Below, in pieces: positions 50,332 to 59,110 of a stretch of DNA of 64,000 nucleotides (position 1 is its first letter; the number at the start of each line of letters is the position of its first letter). The notes under the pieces were generated by a model, which had not been told where the DNA came from, searched no databases, and was given only the letters and a program-made list of their open reading frames with translations. Where the stretch lies: positions 4,216,001 through 4,280,000 of the forward strand of contig NZ_CP007220.1 in NCBI RefSeq assembly GCF_001632805.1, in the 5' to 3' direction. The stretch is from Mycobacteroides chelonae CCUG 47445 (lineage in GTDB: Bacteria > Actinomycetota > Actinomycetes > Mycobacteriales > Mycobacteriaceae). Both the position numbers and the translations under genes were made by a program.

Positions 50332-51539
50332 GGTTTGACGGTACGCCCGGACTTGGGCGCCGTCTTGGTCGCAGGCGCGCTCATCGTCAGCGCACCTGCC
50401 GCACAGCCACAGACCAGCACCGCGAAGATGGGCAGCAGCAAGGCGGTGTTGAGGGACAACGCATCGGCAAGCCAACCGATAAGGGCCGGCCCACCCAGCA
50501 CCGCGACATAGCCGGTCCCGACCACCCACGACAGCACCCGGCCCTCGTGTTGTTCGTCGATGTTGCCCGCCACGGTGAATACCTGCGGGACGCCACCGGC
50601 AAGCCCGAGGCCCACGGCCGCCCAGCCCGCCATGGTGAGAGGCAGCGCCGGAGACGCGATGACGGTCAGCAGACCGACCGCGGCCAGCGCACAGCCCCAG
50701 CGCAGGACCAGTACCCGGCCAACTCGTTCGACGAGCTTGTCGACGGTGAACCGGCCCACCGTCATCGCCGCCATGAACACGCCGAAGGTGAACGCACCCC
50801 ATGAATGGGAGGCGCCCAGGTGCTCCTGTGCGTGCAGACTGCTCCAGTCCGTCGCCGACCCTTCCGAGAGCATCAGCAGCATGGCCAATACGCCGAGGAG
50901 AAAGACCTGGCCCCGGCGGCAGGTGACCGCGGGCGGCAGCGTGTACGGCACGGTGTCCGGCGCTTCGGCCTCGCCGGCGCGCAGCTTGTCCTTCAACAGC
51001 ACACTGGCCGACGATCCCAGCACCGCCAGGCACAGCACGGTGACACCGAGGACGGTGACGAACACCGGTACGTGCACGGCAAACGCGACGGTTCCGATGC
51101 CGGCACCCACCACATTGCCGACGGAGAACACCCCGTGGAATGAGGCCATGATCGGCCGCCCATAGAAACGCTCCACGTCGACCGCGGCAGCGTTCATCGC
51201 GACATCGGTGACGCCGACGGCGACGCCACACAGGAAGGCGCCAGCTCCGGCGATCCACGCATTCGTGGCCGATAGCGGGATATTGACGCCGAGAGCCATC
51301 GCGGCGCCACCGGCAACGGCAATGGGCCCGCTGCCGAATCGGTCGACGAGCACACCGCTGATCAGCATGCCCACCAGCGCGCCGCCACCCAGGACCAGCA
51401 CCACCAGGCCCAGCGCCGTCGAGGACATCCCCGTGGCCTGCTTCATGGTCGGCAGGTGCACAGCCCAGGTGGCCACCACGAGCCCGAACGATGCGAATAC
51501 ACCGATAACGGCAATCCGCATACGCAGCGGTTTCGTCAA
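50328..51539 (-). CDS. MFS transporter
   Basis: 403 residues, twelve predicted membrane helices, major facilitator superfamily. The loop-2 motif is LVDRFGSGP (a GxLaDRxG-like motif), repeated in weaker form after helix 8 (LVERVGRVLVLRWG). A central loop of about 40 polar residues separates the halves. It resembles the YbjJ/sugar-drug efflux group; substrate unknown. The start is TTG at 51539 with AGGAC 7 nt upstream (GAGGTGAGGAC). It is divergent from the ArsR gene across 184 nt, which holds an operator-like inverted repeat, so ArsR may regulate both. Confidence 0.83.
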   Translation of the reverse strand: MTKPLRMRIAVIGVFASFGLVVATWAVHLPTMKQATGMSSTALGLVVLVLGGGALVGMLISGVLVDRFGSGPIAVAGGAAMALGVNIPLSATNAWIAGAGAFLCGVAVGVTDVAMNAAAVDVERFYGRPIMASFHGVFSVGNVVGAGIGTVAFAVHVPVFVTVLGVTVLCLAVLGSSASVLLKDKLRAGEAEAPDTVPYTLPPAVTCRRGQVFLLGVLAMLLMLSEGSATDWSSLHAQEHLGASHSWGAFTFGVFMAAMTVGRFTVDKLVERVGRVLVLRWGCALAAVGLLTVIASPALPLTMAGWAAVGLGLAGGVPQVFTVAGNIDEQHEGRVLSWVVGTGYVAVLGGPALIGWLADALSLNTALLLPIFAVLVCGCAAGALTMSAPATKTAPKSGRTVKP

Positions 51540-51694
51540 GAAATAGTCCTCACCTCGGCGTTGAGCCGGCGATCACGCCCCCACCGCGACCTCGGCGAGC
51601 AGCACTCACCGGTACCTGTTGACCACACTACTGATCATGACCACGGCGGGCCGCAACAGCGCCACATCGCCTCCGTCTAATATATCTCTTGAAA

Positions 51695-51720
51695 TTCATA
51701 TGATGCTGTGGTGATATGAA
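51695..51720. promoter_or_regulatory. Candidate ArsR operator
   Basis: TTCATATGA (51695-51703) and TGATATGAA (51712-51720) are inverted repeats matching at 8 of 9 positions with an 8 nt spacer, ending 3 nt before the arsR-family ATG. Placement and A+T content are typical of ArsR/SmtB operators. Confidence 0.5.
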
Positions 51721-51723
51721 CTC

Positions 51724-52062
51724 ATGGACGCCTTCATGGTGATCGCCGACCCGACTCGGCGCAGGATCATCGACACCCTGCGCCAAGGAGCGGCCGATGT
51801 CTCCACGCTGATCGAACGACTCGACGTTTCACAGTCGCTGGTGTCCAAGCACCTCGGTGTCCTGCGTGAGGCCGGCACGGTTCGAGTGGAGGTCGCCGGG
51901 AAACGCCGCGTCTACCACCTGGCCGACGATCCCCTGCCCGCCGTACTGGCCTGGGTAACGCCCTATCACCGCAAGTGGGCCAACGCGTTCGATCGCCTCA
52001 CCCATCTCATCGACAGCGAGGTCGGCGGTCATGACAACACGAAGGACGACAACCGTGACTAA
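51724..52062 (+). CDS. ArsR-family transcriptional repressor
   Basis: 112 residues, winged helix. Recognition helix VSQSLVSKHLGVLREAGTV (about 35-53), wing VEVAGKRRVYHL. No CxC metal motif in the alpha-3 position and few Cys overall, so it is of the non-metal subgroup commonly paired with SRPBCC (AHSA1-like) proteins. ATG at 51724 lies right after the inverted repeat; there is no ribosome site. The next gene begins inside its last codons. Expected to autoregulate the pair and possibly the divergent MFS gene. Confidence 0.85.
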   Translation: MDAFMVIADPTRRRIIDTLRQGAADVSTLIERLDVSQSLVSKHLGVLREAGTVRVEVAGKRRVYHLADDPLPAVLAWVTPYHRKWANAFDRLTHLIDSEVGGHDNTKDDNRD

Positions 52063-52564
52063 TCCCCTGGATGCCACCCTCACGCCATGCGACGACCACG
52101 ATGGCAGGTGGGTCCTGACCATGTCCAGAGAGTTGAACCACTCACCGGAGAAGGTGTGGCAGTGGCTCGTCGACCCCGACAAGTTACGTCAGTGGTCACC
52201 CGCGGTACCCGATCGCCCACTGGACTCGGTGGGAGCGGCACGGGTCCAGGAGACCTCCGCAGATCCGGTACTCGACGGTGAGGTACTCACCGCGAACCCG
52301 CCACACGAACTGATCCACCGCTGGGGCCCGGACGACACCCTGCGCTGGCGAATCGAGCCCACAGAGAAGGGATGTCGACTGACCCTCGAGCACTCGATGT
52401 CCGATCGGGGTAACGCGTCGGGAAATGCCGGCGGTTGGCATATCTGCTTGGACACTCTCACCCTCGCCGTCGACGGGACACCACGCGGCCGCGTGGTTGG
52501 CCTCGATGCCATGACTCACAACTGGCAAAACCTCAATGACGGGTACGCGACGATACTCGGCTGA
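52055..52564 (+). CDS. SRPBCC/AHSA1-like protein
   Basis: 169 residues of the START/Bet v1-like SRPBCC superfamily, AHSA1 branch: SRELNHSPEKVWQWLVDPDKLRQWSP is the standard opening and GGWHICLDTLTLAV the C-terminal helix. These proteins hold a hydrophobic ligand; paired with ArsR they often have roles in stress or toxin response, but the ligand here is unknown. GTG at 52055 is chosen because GAAGGA lies 8 nt upstream; it overlaps the ArsR stop by 8 nt, so the two are translated together. An ATG at 52031 is possible. Confidence 0.82.
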   Translation: MTNPLDATLTPCDDHDGRWVLTMSRELNHSPEKVWQWLVDPDKLRQWSPAVPDRPLDSVGAARVQETSADPVLDGEVLTANPPHELIHRWGPDDTLRWRIEPTEKGCRLTLEHSMSDRGNASGNAGGWHICLDTLTLAVDGTPRGRVVGLDAMTHNWQNLNDGYATILG

Positions 52565-52792
52565 GCGTTCACAGAATTTGCTGAATCTCCTCCACCACAG
52601 CACGGGCAAGCCAGCTAATTTGAATACGATCCCGCGTCCAAATTAAACGTTGACCAGGCACTACAAGTGCAGTGGGGAATATGCTCGACTCGGCCGGTCC
52701 ACCCCCTTCCAGGTATGGCGTAAAAGCTTTGCCCTATTTACTCTCATGCCACCGCATTCGGCAATGGCGCCGAAAGCACAGGAGGGGTCCTG
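52565..52792 (+). promoter_or_regulatory. Upstream region of the PE-PPE-domain gene
   Basis: 228 bases without a gene. TTGACC occurs at 52650-52655, partly preceding a small inverted repeat GCACT-ACA-AGTGC (52658-52670). No convincing -10 partner. AGGAGGGG lies just before the next start codon. Confidence 0.35.
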
Positions 52793-54523
52793 ATGGCTGC
52801 GCAGCATTCGGTTTTGGGGAAACGTCGCTCGCTCAAGCGCTCGGTGGCCACCGCCGCCGCGGTGGCGGCGACATGCACCGTGCTGACACCGGTCGCCATA
52901 GAGTCGCGAACCATCGCCTCGACGCTCGCGTCCTATGTCATCGGAGTCGGCGGCCGCGGCGACGGCGCGGGTGCGAACATTCCCGCCAAGCTCGGCGGCC
53001 TCGACGGCTTCTACGACTCCTCTTCCGACACGTACGTCCCCGTTTCCTATCCGGGGACGATGTGGCCCGTCGATGGCCTGCGGGACAAGACCTTTCGACA
53101 GTCTGTGACTGCGGGGCACACGGTACTGGCCCAGGAGATCGCGACCCATCCGGGGCAGAAGGTCATCATCGGCTACTCGCTCGGCGCGGTAGTCGTCAAC
53201 GAGTCACGCAAAGACCTCGAAGAGCAGTACGGCCCCAACGGAAACCCGGATATCCAATTCGTCTTGATCTCCAACGCCTACAAGCCCAATGGGGGCGTTC
53301 TGGCTCGCTTCCCCGGTATCTGGATTCCGTTCATGGATATCTACTCGACCCAGCCCGCGAAGCCGGACATCTTCACCACCACGGACATCACCAACGAATA
53401 CGACACGATCGGCGACTTCCCGGCGTACTTCAACCCGCTGGCCATCGCCAACGCCCTTGTGGCATTTCCGTACACACATCCCGACCAGTTCTATGACGGC
53501 ACCGATCTGGACAAGTACGACAACGCGAACGCCGTTGCCGACCAGACCCAGCTCGACGGCAACACAACCACGTACCACTACGAAGACGGCACGACCAAGA
53601 CGGTGGTCACCAACGTGAACGGCTCCACATCCACCTACTACGTCGTGCACACCGAACATCTCCCGCTGCTGCAACCGCTGCGCGATCTCACCAACCCGAT
53701 AGGCGCTTCCTTCGTGCTCGATGCCATCGAGCCCACCCTGCGGGTGTTCATCGACATGGCCTACGACCGCGAGACCGGCCCGGGCACCATAAAACCGTTC
53801 AGCCTCTTCACCCCAACGAAAAACATCGTCGATGCACTCAAGAAGCTGCCTGGGGCCATCGAGGAAGGCACCGAGAACTTCCAGAACGGACTGCCCGGGG
53901 CGGCGGCGCCCAAGCCACCCGCACCGGTCGACAAACCCGCCAGTGCCCCTGCTCCCCAGGCCGATTCCACAAGGGCCACGCCGCCCGTGGCCCAGCCGCC
54001 CGCACCCGAAACACCCAAGGAACCAGTCCTCACCCTGACCACTTCCGGGCCGACCGCTCCCTCCGCGCCGGCCAAGCTCCCCGACCCCACCGCAATAGCG
54101 GTCAGCGCAAGCACAGTGCCTACCGTGCAGACCGAGACAAAAGCGGAAACCAAACCCGAGGCCACGCCCGGTGAGAAGCCGGACCAGGGTAAGCCCGCCG
54201 TCACTTCCGTCAAGGACATCGACATGTCGAAAGACACAACGAAGCCAACCCTGCGCCTTCCACGGCTTCCCGCGTCACGACCCGGAACGACACCAAAGAA
54301 TCCGAAACTTCCGTCGATCAGAGAAAGCCTCAAGTCGATACCGGGCCTGGGCGCCAGCAAGGCACCCAGCGTCACCGGCACCGGTGGTGCCCCCAGCAAG
54401 GAAACCGGAGGTACCGGAAACAGGGCCGCCGAACCCGGTGCCCACACCGGCCCAAGTGACCACGTGAACTCGGGCGATCACGCCAAATCCGGGGACAGCC
54501 ATTCCGGGAGCAACGCGGCCTGA
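52793..54523 (+). CDS. Secreted PE-PPE-domain alpha/beta hydrolase with Pro/Ala-rich tail
   Basis: 576 residues. Basic N-terminus and a hydrophobic segment (about 17-37) act as signal or anchor. A PE-PPE-type serine hydrolase domain follows (about 48-270) with the nucleophile Ser129 in GYSLGAVVV, plus QFVLISNAYKPNGG and GDFPAYFNPLA as in other members. Catalysis on acyl esters (lipase, esterase or acyltransferase) is inferred. There is no PE or PPE domain ahead. From about residue 365 to the end the chain is Pro/Ala/Thr/Lys-rich and low-complexity, ending with Gly-Ser-His-rich SGDHAKSGDSHSGS, likely wall-spanning or surface exposed. ATG at 52793 is preceded by AGGAGGGG, an excellent ribosome site. 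Confidence 0.85.
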   Translation: MAAQHSVLGKRRSLKRSVATAAAVAATCTVLTPVAIESRTIASTLASYVIGVGGRGDGAGANIPAKLGGLDGFYDSSSDTYVPVSYPGTMWPVDGLRDKTFRQSVTAGHTVLAQEIATHPGQKVIIGYSLGAVVVNESRKDLEEQYGPNGNPDIQFVLISNAYKPNGGVLARFPGIWIPFMDIYSTQPAKPDIFTTTDITNEYDTIGDFPAYFNPLAIANALVAFPYTHPDQFYDGTDLDKYDNANAVADQTQLDGNTTTYHYEDGTTKTVVTNVNGSTSTYYVVHTEHLPLLQPLRDLTNPIGASFVLDAIEPTLRVFIDMAYDRETGPGTIKPFSLFTPTKNIVDALKKLPGAIEEGTENFQNGLPGAAAPKPPAPVDKPASAPAPQADSTRATPPVAQPPAPETPKEPVLTLTTSGPTAPSAPAKLPDPTAIAVSASTVPTVQTETKAETKPEATPGEKPDQGKPAVTSVKDIDMSKDTTKPTLRLPRLPASRPGTTPKNPKLPSIRESLKSIPGLGASKAPSVTGTGGAPSKETGGTGNRAAEPGAHTGPSDHVNSGDHAKSGDSHSGSNAA

Positions 54524-54738
54524 CCCGACCGCCGCACCACGAAATCAGCCAGATCAAAACCTCCGCGTTCTCGCCCGGAACGAAGTCAACGTGCCAGGAC
54601 TGGGCGGCGCATGCCGGAGCATTGGGGCCCAAAAGTGCGGGATCACCCTGCATCGACGGCACGTCAGCAGCAACCCCTCAGGGTGGTGTGCGGATTCCTC
54701 ATGTGGGCGCCTGGCACTGCGTCGCCTAGACTGGGTGA
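54524..54738 (+). other. Intergenic region before the otsA operon
   Basis: 215 bases. The only clear signal is the -10 box TAGACT (54727-54732), 6 nt from the ATG of the Rv3489-like gene. No gene or terminator hairpin identified. Confidence 0.45.
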
Positions 54739-54903
54739 ATGCCAGCCAAGACCGAACCGGCCACGGACGACGACTTCGAGCCGCTGGCCGATGAAACCGC
54801 CCACCAGGCGCAGCGCGTCGTCGCCGCCTACGCCAACGATGCCGACGAGTGCCGCATGCTCCTCGCGATGCTCGGCATCGGGCCAACCAAGGTCGACGCG
54901 TAG
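54739..54903 (+). CDS. Small conserved protein upstream of otsA (Rv3489-like)
   Basis: 54 residues, acidic, alpha-helical, without membrane segment: starts PAKTEPATDDDFEPLADE and ends MLLAMLGIGPTKVDA. Its size and position directly before otsA match M. tuberculosis Rv3489. TAGACT lies exactly 6 nt upstream of the ATG, so the mRNA is most likely leaderless. The gap to otsA is 10 nt, making it the first gene of the otsA transcript. Function unknown; perhaps an accessory subunit or translational starter for otsA. Confidence 0.75.
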   Translation: MPAKTEPATDDDFEPLADETAHQAQRVVAAYANDADECRMLLAMLGIGPTKVDA

Positions 54904-54913
54904 TCCGTAACTC

Positions 54914-56425
54914 ATGACACCTCGATCGGATGAGCGATCGCCGGTAGAGGCTGTCACCGGCACCTCCGACTTTGTCGTCGTCGCCAATCGGCTCCCCATT
55001 GACCTGGTGAAGCTGCCTGACGGCTCCACCACATGGAAGCGCAGCCCGGGTGGGCTGGTTACCGCGATGGAGCCGCTGCTGCGTAAGCGTCGCGGCGCCT
55101 GGGTGGGCTGGCCGGGTGTCCCAGACACCGACGTCGAGCCGGTCTCCGAGGACGGAATGGTCCTCTACTCTGTGCGCCTCTCCACCGAGGAGGTCGCCGA
55201 GTACTACGAGGGCTTCTCCAACGCCACCCTGTGGCCGCTCTATCACGATGTGATCGTCAAGCCTGAGTACCACCGAGAATGGTGGCAGGCGTACGTCGAT
55301 GTGAACCGCAAGTTCGCGGAGGCGACGGCGGCAGTCGCCGCGGAGGGCGCCACCATCTGGGTGCAGGACTATCAGCTGCAGCTGGTGCCCAAAATGCTCC
55401 GCATGCTGCGCCCCGACCTAACTATCGGCTTCTTCCTGCACATACCGTTCCCGCCCGTCGAGCTGTTCATGCAGATGCCCTGGCGCACCGAGATCGTCGA
55501 TGGCCTGCTGGGCGCCGATCTCATCGGGTTCCACTTGGCGGGCGGCGCCCAGAACTTCATGTACTTGGCGCGAAGATTGGTGGGCGCCAGCACGTCTCGA
55601 GCATCGATCGGCGTGCGCTCGCGGTTCGGTGAAATTCGGGTGGGCTTCCGCACCGTGAAGGTGGGCGCCTTCCCCATCTCAATCGACTCGGCGGAGCTCG
55701 ATAGCGTGTCTCGTAGCAAGCAGATTCGCCAGCGCGCCAAGGAGATTCGCGCCGAGCTCGGCGGTCCGCGCAAAATACTGCTGGGCGTCGACAGACTCGA
55801 CTACACCAAGGGCATCGACATCCGGCTACGCGCCTATGAAGAACTACTCGCCGAAGGTAGAGCCAGCAGCCGCGATACGGTGTTCGTCCAGCTCGCCACC
55901 CCCAGCCGCGAACGCGTCGAGAGCTACAAGAAGATGCGCGGCGATGTGGAGCAGCAGGTCGGTCACATCAACGGCGAGTTCGGCGAGGTCGGCCATCCGG
56001 TGGTGCATTACTTGCATCGGCCGGTACCGCGCGAAGATCTCATCGCCTTCTTCGTCGCCGCGGATGTCATGTTGGTGACTCCCCTGCGCGACGGCATGAA
56101 CCTGGTGGCAAAGGAGTACGTGGCCTGCCGCAGCGATTTGGGCGGTTCGCTCGTACTTTCCGAATTCACCGGTGCCGCAGCGGAACTACGCCAGTCTTAT
56201 CTGGTCAATCCGCACGATATCGACGGCGTGAAGGACGGAATCGAGTCGGCGCTCAACCAGACCCCTGAGGAAGGGCGCCGCCGTATGCGGGCGCTGCGCC
56301 GCCAGGTACTGGCGCATGACGTGGATCGATGGGCGCGCGCATTCCTGGAGGCGCTGGCCACACCGGCCACCGGCGATTCGATCGCGCCGGAACAGCCGGC
56401 CGTGCTGGGCGGCGAGCCCCTTTAA
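54914..56425 (+). CDS. otsA: Trehalose-6-phosphate synthase
   Basis: 503 residues, GT20 family. Makes trehalose-6-phosphate from a nucleotide-glucose donor and glucose-6-phosphate; trehalose is needed for mycolate carriers and stress. Very close to M. tuberculosis OtsA (Rv3490). Family landmarks: FVVVANRLP near 16-25 with the RSPGGLVTA loop; [31 protein letters not shown]; the donor site [12 protein letters not shown] (Arg and Lys bind phosphate); and [16 protein letters not shown] near the C-terminus. ATG at 54914 follows the small Rv3489-like gene by 10 nt. Its stop TAA overlaps the convergent mce-associated gene stop within TTTAAA. Confidence 0.96.
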   Translation: MTPRSDERSPVEAVTGTSDFVVVANRLPIDLVKLPDGSTTWKRSPGGLVTAMEPLLRKRRGAWVGWPGVPDTDVEPVSEDGMVLYSVRLSTEEVAEYYEGFSNATLWPLYHDVIVKPEYHREWWQAYVDVNRKFAEATAAVAAEGATIWVQDYQLQLVPKMLRMLRPDLTIGFFLHIPFPPVELFMQMPWRTEIVDGLLGADLIGFHLAGGAQNFMYLARRLVGASTSRASIGVRSRFGEIRVGFRTVKVGAFPISIDSAELDSVSRSKQIRQRAKEIRAELGGPRKILLGVDRLDYTKGIDIRLRAYEELLAEGRASSRDTVFVQLATPSRERVESYKKMRGDVEQQVGHINGEFGEVGHPVVHYLHRPVPREDLIAFFVAADVMLVTPLRDGMNLVAKEYVACRSDLGGSLVLSEFTGAAAELRQSYLVNPHDIDGVKDGIESALNQTPEEGRRRMRALRRQVLAHDVDRWARAFLEALATPATGDSIAPEQPAVLGGEPL

Positions 56426-56904
56426 AGCGGCGTGATGTAGGAGATCAACCACTTGTCTCCTGCGCGCGTGTAATCCACCTGAATCGACGACGAGTCGTAC
56501 ACCGGAGTGCGCGACTGGTCCGTGATGGTGCGATTCATGTACACCACCACCTGCGCCGAGTCCCTATGCGCGGCAATGATTCCGGTGCCCACGATACTGG
56601 TCTGGCTGACGATCTTGCGCTGCTTGGCCTGCGGGATGATCTCGCGGTTGGCCTTGTCTTCGAACTCACGCCGGTACTCGGGAGTCAGCCCCGCGTACTG
56701 TTCGTCGAGGCTGCGCTCGACGGTCTGATAGTCGTATCCGAAGATGCTTCCCACCTGCTTGCCGGCCTGCTTGATCAGCGTCTGTCCCGCAGCCCGACTG
56801 GCGATGGTGTCGACCCGGTGCCAGTACATGCCGCCGGCGATGGCAGACAACCCGATCACGGCCAGCACCACCACCGCGACGAAAGTTCTTGTCAACCAGC
56901 GCAT
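56422..56904 (-). CDS. Mce4-associated membrane protein (Mas, Rv3492c-like)
   Basis: 160 residues. One N-terminal helix (about 7-27), then an extracytoplasmic alpha+beta (NTF2/SnoaL-like) domain, with [19 protein letters not shown] as the last strands. Mas proteins stabilise Mce complexes or the MCE-lipid path. The ATG at 56904 shares its A with the upstream stop (TGATG), a standard coupling arrangement; an ATG at 56925 would add seven residues. It is the last gene of the mce4 operon, convergent with otsA by a 4 nt overlap of stop codons. No ligand can be inferred. Confidence 0.85.
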   Translation of the reverse strand: MRWLTRTFVAVVVLAVIGLSAIAGGMYWHRVDTIASRAAGQTLIKQAGKQVGSIFGYDYQTVERSLDEQYAGLTPEYRREFEDKANREIIPQAKQRKIVSQTSIVGTGIIAAHRDSAQVVVYMNRTITDQSRTPVYDSSSIQVDYTRAGDKWLISYITPL

Positions 56905-57584
56905 CAGCTCTGTCCGTCCGGCCATCGCAGGTCATATGCGGTCATGTTGCCCTGCTGATCCTCGGCGACGATCATCCGCATGCGATACGACTTGGAGGGC
57001 TCGTTGACCCCCGAGTCGGCGTTGGTGAGGGTTACACGCGCGGAGATGAGTATCGAGGCCTTCTTACTCACCTCGTCGACGCTCTCCAGGCTCGCCTTCT
57101 TGATCACCACCTCCGAACTGGTGCCGGTTTGGTGGTACAGCGCTTTGAGATTGGCGGTGTTGTCGGGGTTGAAGGTGCCCCGCAGCGGTCCGCTGGTGCT
57201 GTTGACGAACTGGTCGACGTTCTTGTCGATGCTGTCCGGGCTGTAGGTCATCATGTTCGTCACCGTCTGCACGGCAGTGTCGACGAAATGCTGGTCGCGC
57301 GCGGCCCGCACGTCATCGCGGTGCTGGGCACGACCCATGAGCGCCAGTGCCACTCCCAATGCGCCAATCAGCACCACTGCCAGCACCGATGCCACCCACG
57401 CCACAGCGCGCGCGTTTCCCTGTCGACGGGAATCGGAAACGGACGGTTCGGGTTTCGACCGGATCTCGGTGCGGCCCAAGGACACACTGATGGGCTCGGC
57501 ACTTGTCTCACTCGTGGGGCCCGCCGGCCGGGCTGCCCGCCGCCGCGTTGTCTGCGACGTGGCTTTCGACTCGTCTTGGGTCAT
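56904..57584 (-). CDS. Mce4-associated membrane protein (Rv3493c-like)
   Basis: 226 residues. A cytosolic basic/polar tail (about 1-70), one helix (about 71-92), then an extracytoplasmic domain of the Mce-associated (SnoaL-like) fold with VDTAVQTVTNMMTYSP and AYDLRWPDG at the end. It probably forms a pair with the next gene product in the Mce4 complex. ATG at 57584 overlaps the mce4F stop (ATGA); the longer frame to 57617 is not needed. It is a member of the mce4 operon, coupled at both ends. Confidence 0.85.
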   Translation of the reverse strand: MTQDESKATSQTTRRRAARPAGPTSETSAEPISVSLGRTEIRSKPEPSVSDSRRQGNARAVAWVASVLAVVLIGALGVALALMGRAQHRDDVRAARDQHFVDTAVQTVTNMMTYSPDSIDKNVDQFVNSTSGPLRGTFNPDNTANLKALYHQTGTSSEVVIKKASLESVDEVSKKASILISARVTLTNADSGVNEPSKSYRMRMIVAEDQQGNMTAYDLRWPDGQS

Positions 57585-59110
57585 GCCGGCTTCGGCCCCA
57601 GCATCAAATCCGCCCACGTCTCCGCCTCACTACCGCGATCGAGCGCGGGCGCGTACACACTCGGCTGATTGTTGGCATCGAGGAACACACCATTCTTCGG
57701 ATCATAGGCACGTGCCGCCATCGGCTCCGATTTCGCTGCTACCGGCATCACGTCACCACCGGCCGGCGGGGCCTCTGGAGCCGGTGGAGGTGGCGGCGGC
57801 AGCGTCGGAGTACCCGGATCAGGCTCGGCACCCGGCGGTATGTTCGGAAATTTGTTGGGCGGCAGGATGTTCCGCGGATCTTCCACCGGGGTTCCGTAGG
57901 GTGCGGGCGGGCCACGCCACGGGTTACTGCCAACCGGCACATATCCGCGTGGGTCGCGGCACAGCTGAATGGTCGGTGCCCGCTTTCCGGGGAACTCCTG
58001 GCATGGGTAGTTGCGCGCGCCGCGTACCGCGCTGGGATCGTTCTGGGCGGTCTTGCAGTACATGTCCCTGGGCAGCTCACGCAGGGTCTCATCGGCCGGC
58101 GTACGCATCAGCGGTGCCGGGACGAAACCGGTCAGGCATGGCGGCGGGTCACCCAGGTTCAGCCGGAAGTCCAGCTTCGCGCCCTCGTCCATCGGGGCAC
58201 CACCGGCGACGGTCAACAGCGCAGAGAACAACGCGGGCAGGATCACCAACGACTGCTCGATGGACTTGTTGTAGATGACGCCAACACGCCCCAGATTGGC
58301 CAGGCTCGCCGCGAGCACGGGGAACGACGGGCGAATACCCGCGAACAGCTCGGAGGCTTCCTCGGCGGCACCCGGTGCCACCTTGAGGAACTGCCGCAGC
58401 TGCGGGTCGGCCTTGGCGAAATGTTCGGTCAATGCCGCCAGGCTGGAGACAGATCCGCGGATGTTGTCACCGCTACGAATCTGGGCATCCAGCAGTGGCC
58501 CCACCTGATCGATCAGCTTGGTGGTGCTGCCGTAGTCGGCGTTGGCCTCCTGGATCAGCAGACGCGACGAGTCGATCAGCCGGGAAAGTTCCTGACCGGA
58601 TCCGTTGAAGGCCTTGAACGCCTCGGACAGCACCTCCCGGAGCCGGGTGTCCGCGACGGTGTTGACCAGCCCGTCTGCCTGGCGCAGCAGGGTGGACACA
58701 TCGGTGGGGATGGCGGTGCGATCGATACCGATCACGTCGCCCTGCCGGAGGCTTCCGGCAGCACCCGTGGGGGGCGGCACTAGATCTACGTACTGCTCGC
58801 CGATGGCGGAGACGCTCTTGACCACGGCCCGCACATTGCCGGGCACCTTGACGTCGTTGTTGAGCCGCATGCTGGCGGTGACGCCCTCGGGAGTCAGCGC
58901 GACATCGGTGACCCGCCCGATCTGCACGCCACGGTAGGTGACGTTCGCGTTCTGATACAGGCCGCCCGAAGCAACGAACTGCGCCTTCACATCATGTTTT
59001 CCGATGCCGAGCGCGGTCGGCACCCTCAGGTAGAAGATCGCCATCAGCGCAACACTGATCACTGTGACGGCCGCGAAAATCATCAGCTGAATCTTGATCA
59101 GCCGTTCCAT
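57581..59110 (-). CDS. mce4F: Mce4F, MCE-family lipid-import subunit
   Basis: 509 residues. N-terminal membrane helix (about 8-27), MCE domain (about 30-120, GLYQNANVTYRGVQIGRVTDV), long helical Mce domain (about 130-310) and a Pro-rich C-terminal tail (PTLPPPPPPAPEAPP). In Mce4 the six Mce proteins form a tunnel from envelope to the YrbE permease for cholesterol uptake (established in M. tuberculosis). ATG at 59110 overlaps the mce4E stop (ATGA), the upstream extension to 59212 being out of the coding context. The length and Pro-rich tail are typical of F subunits. Confidence 0.92.
   Translation of the reverse strand: MERLIKIQLMIFAAVTVISVALMAIFYLRVPTALGIGKHDVKAQFVASGGLYQNANVTYRGVQIGRVTDVALTPEGVTASMRLNNDVKVPGNVRAVVKSVSAIGEQYVDLVPPPTGAAGSLRQGDVIGIDRTAIPTDVSTLLRQADGLVNTVADTRLREVLSEAFKAFNGSGQELSRLIDSSRLLIQEANADYGSTTKLIDQVGPLLDAQIRSGDNIRGSVSSLAALTEHFAKADPQLRQFLKVAPGAAEEASELFAGIRPSFPVLAASLANLGRVGVIYNKSIEQSLVILPALFSALLTVAGGAPMDEGAKLDFRLNLGDPPPCLTGFVPAPLMRTPADETLRELPRDMYCKTAQNDPSAVRGARNYPCQEFPGKRAPTIQLCRDPRGYVPVGSNPWRGPPAPYGTPVEDPRNILPPNKFPNIPPGAEPDPGTPTLPPPPPPAPEAPPAGGDVMPVAAKSEPMAARAYDPKNGVFLDANNQPSVYAPALDRGSEAETWADLMLGPKPA

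Noticed and set aside
49804..51258. 484-codon minus-strand frame covering DinB and part of the MFS gene
   Set aside because: Only its last 175 codons are real (DinB); the upstream part is out of frame with the MFS protein, which has clear membrane helices and a loop motif.
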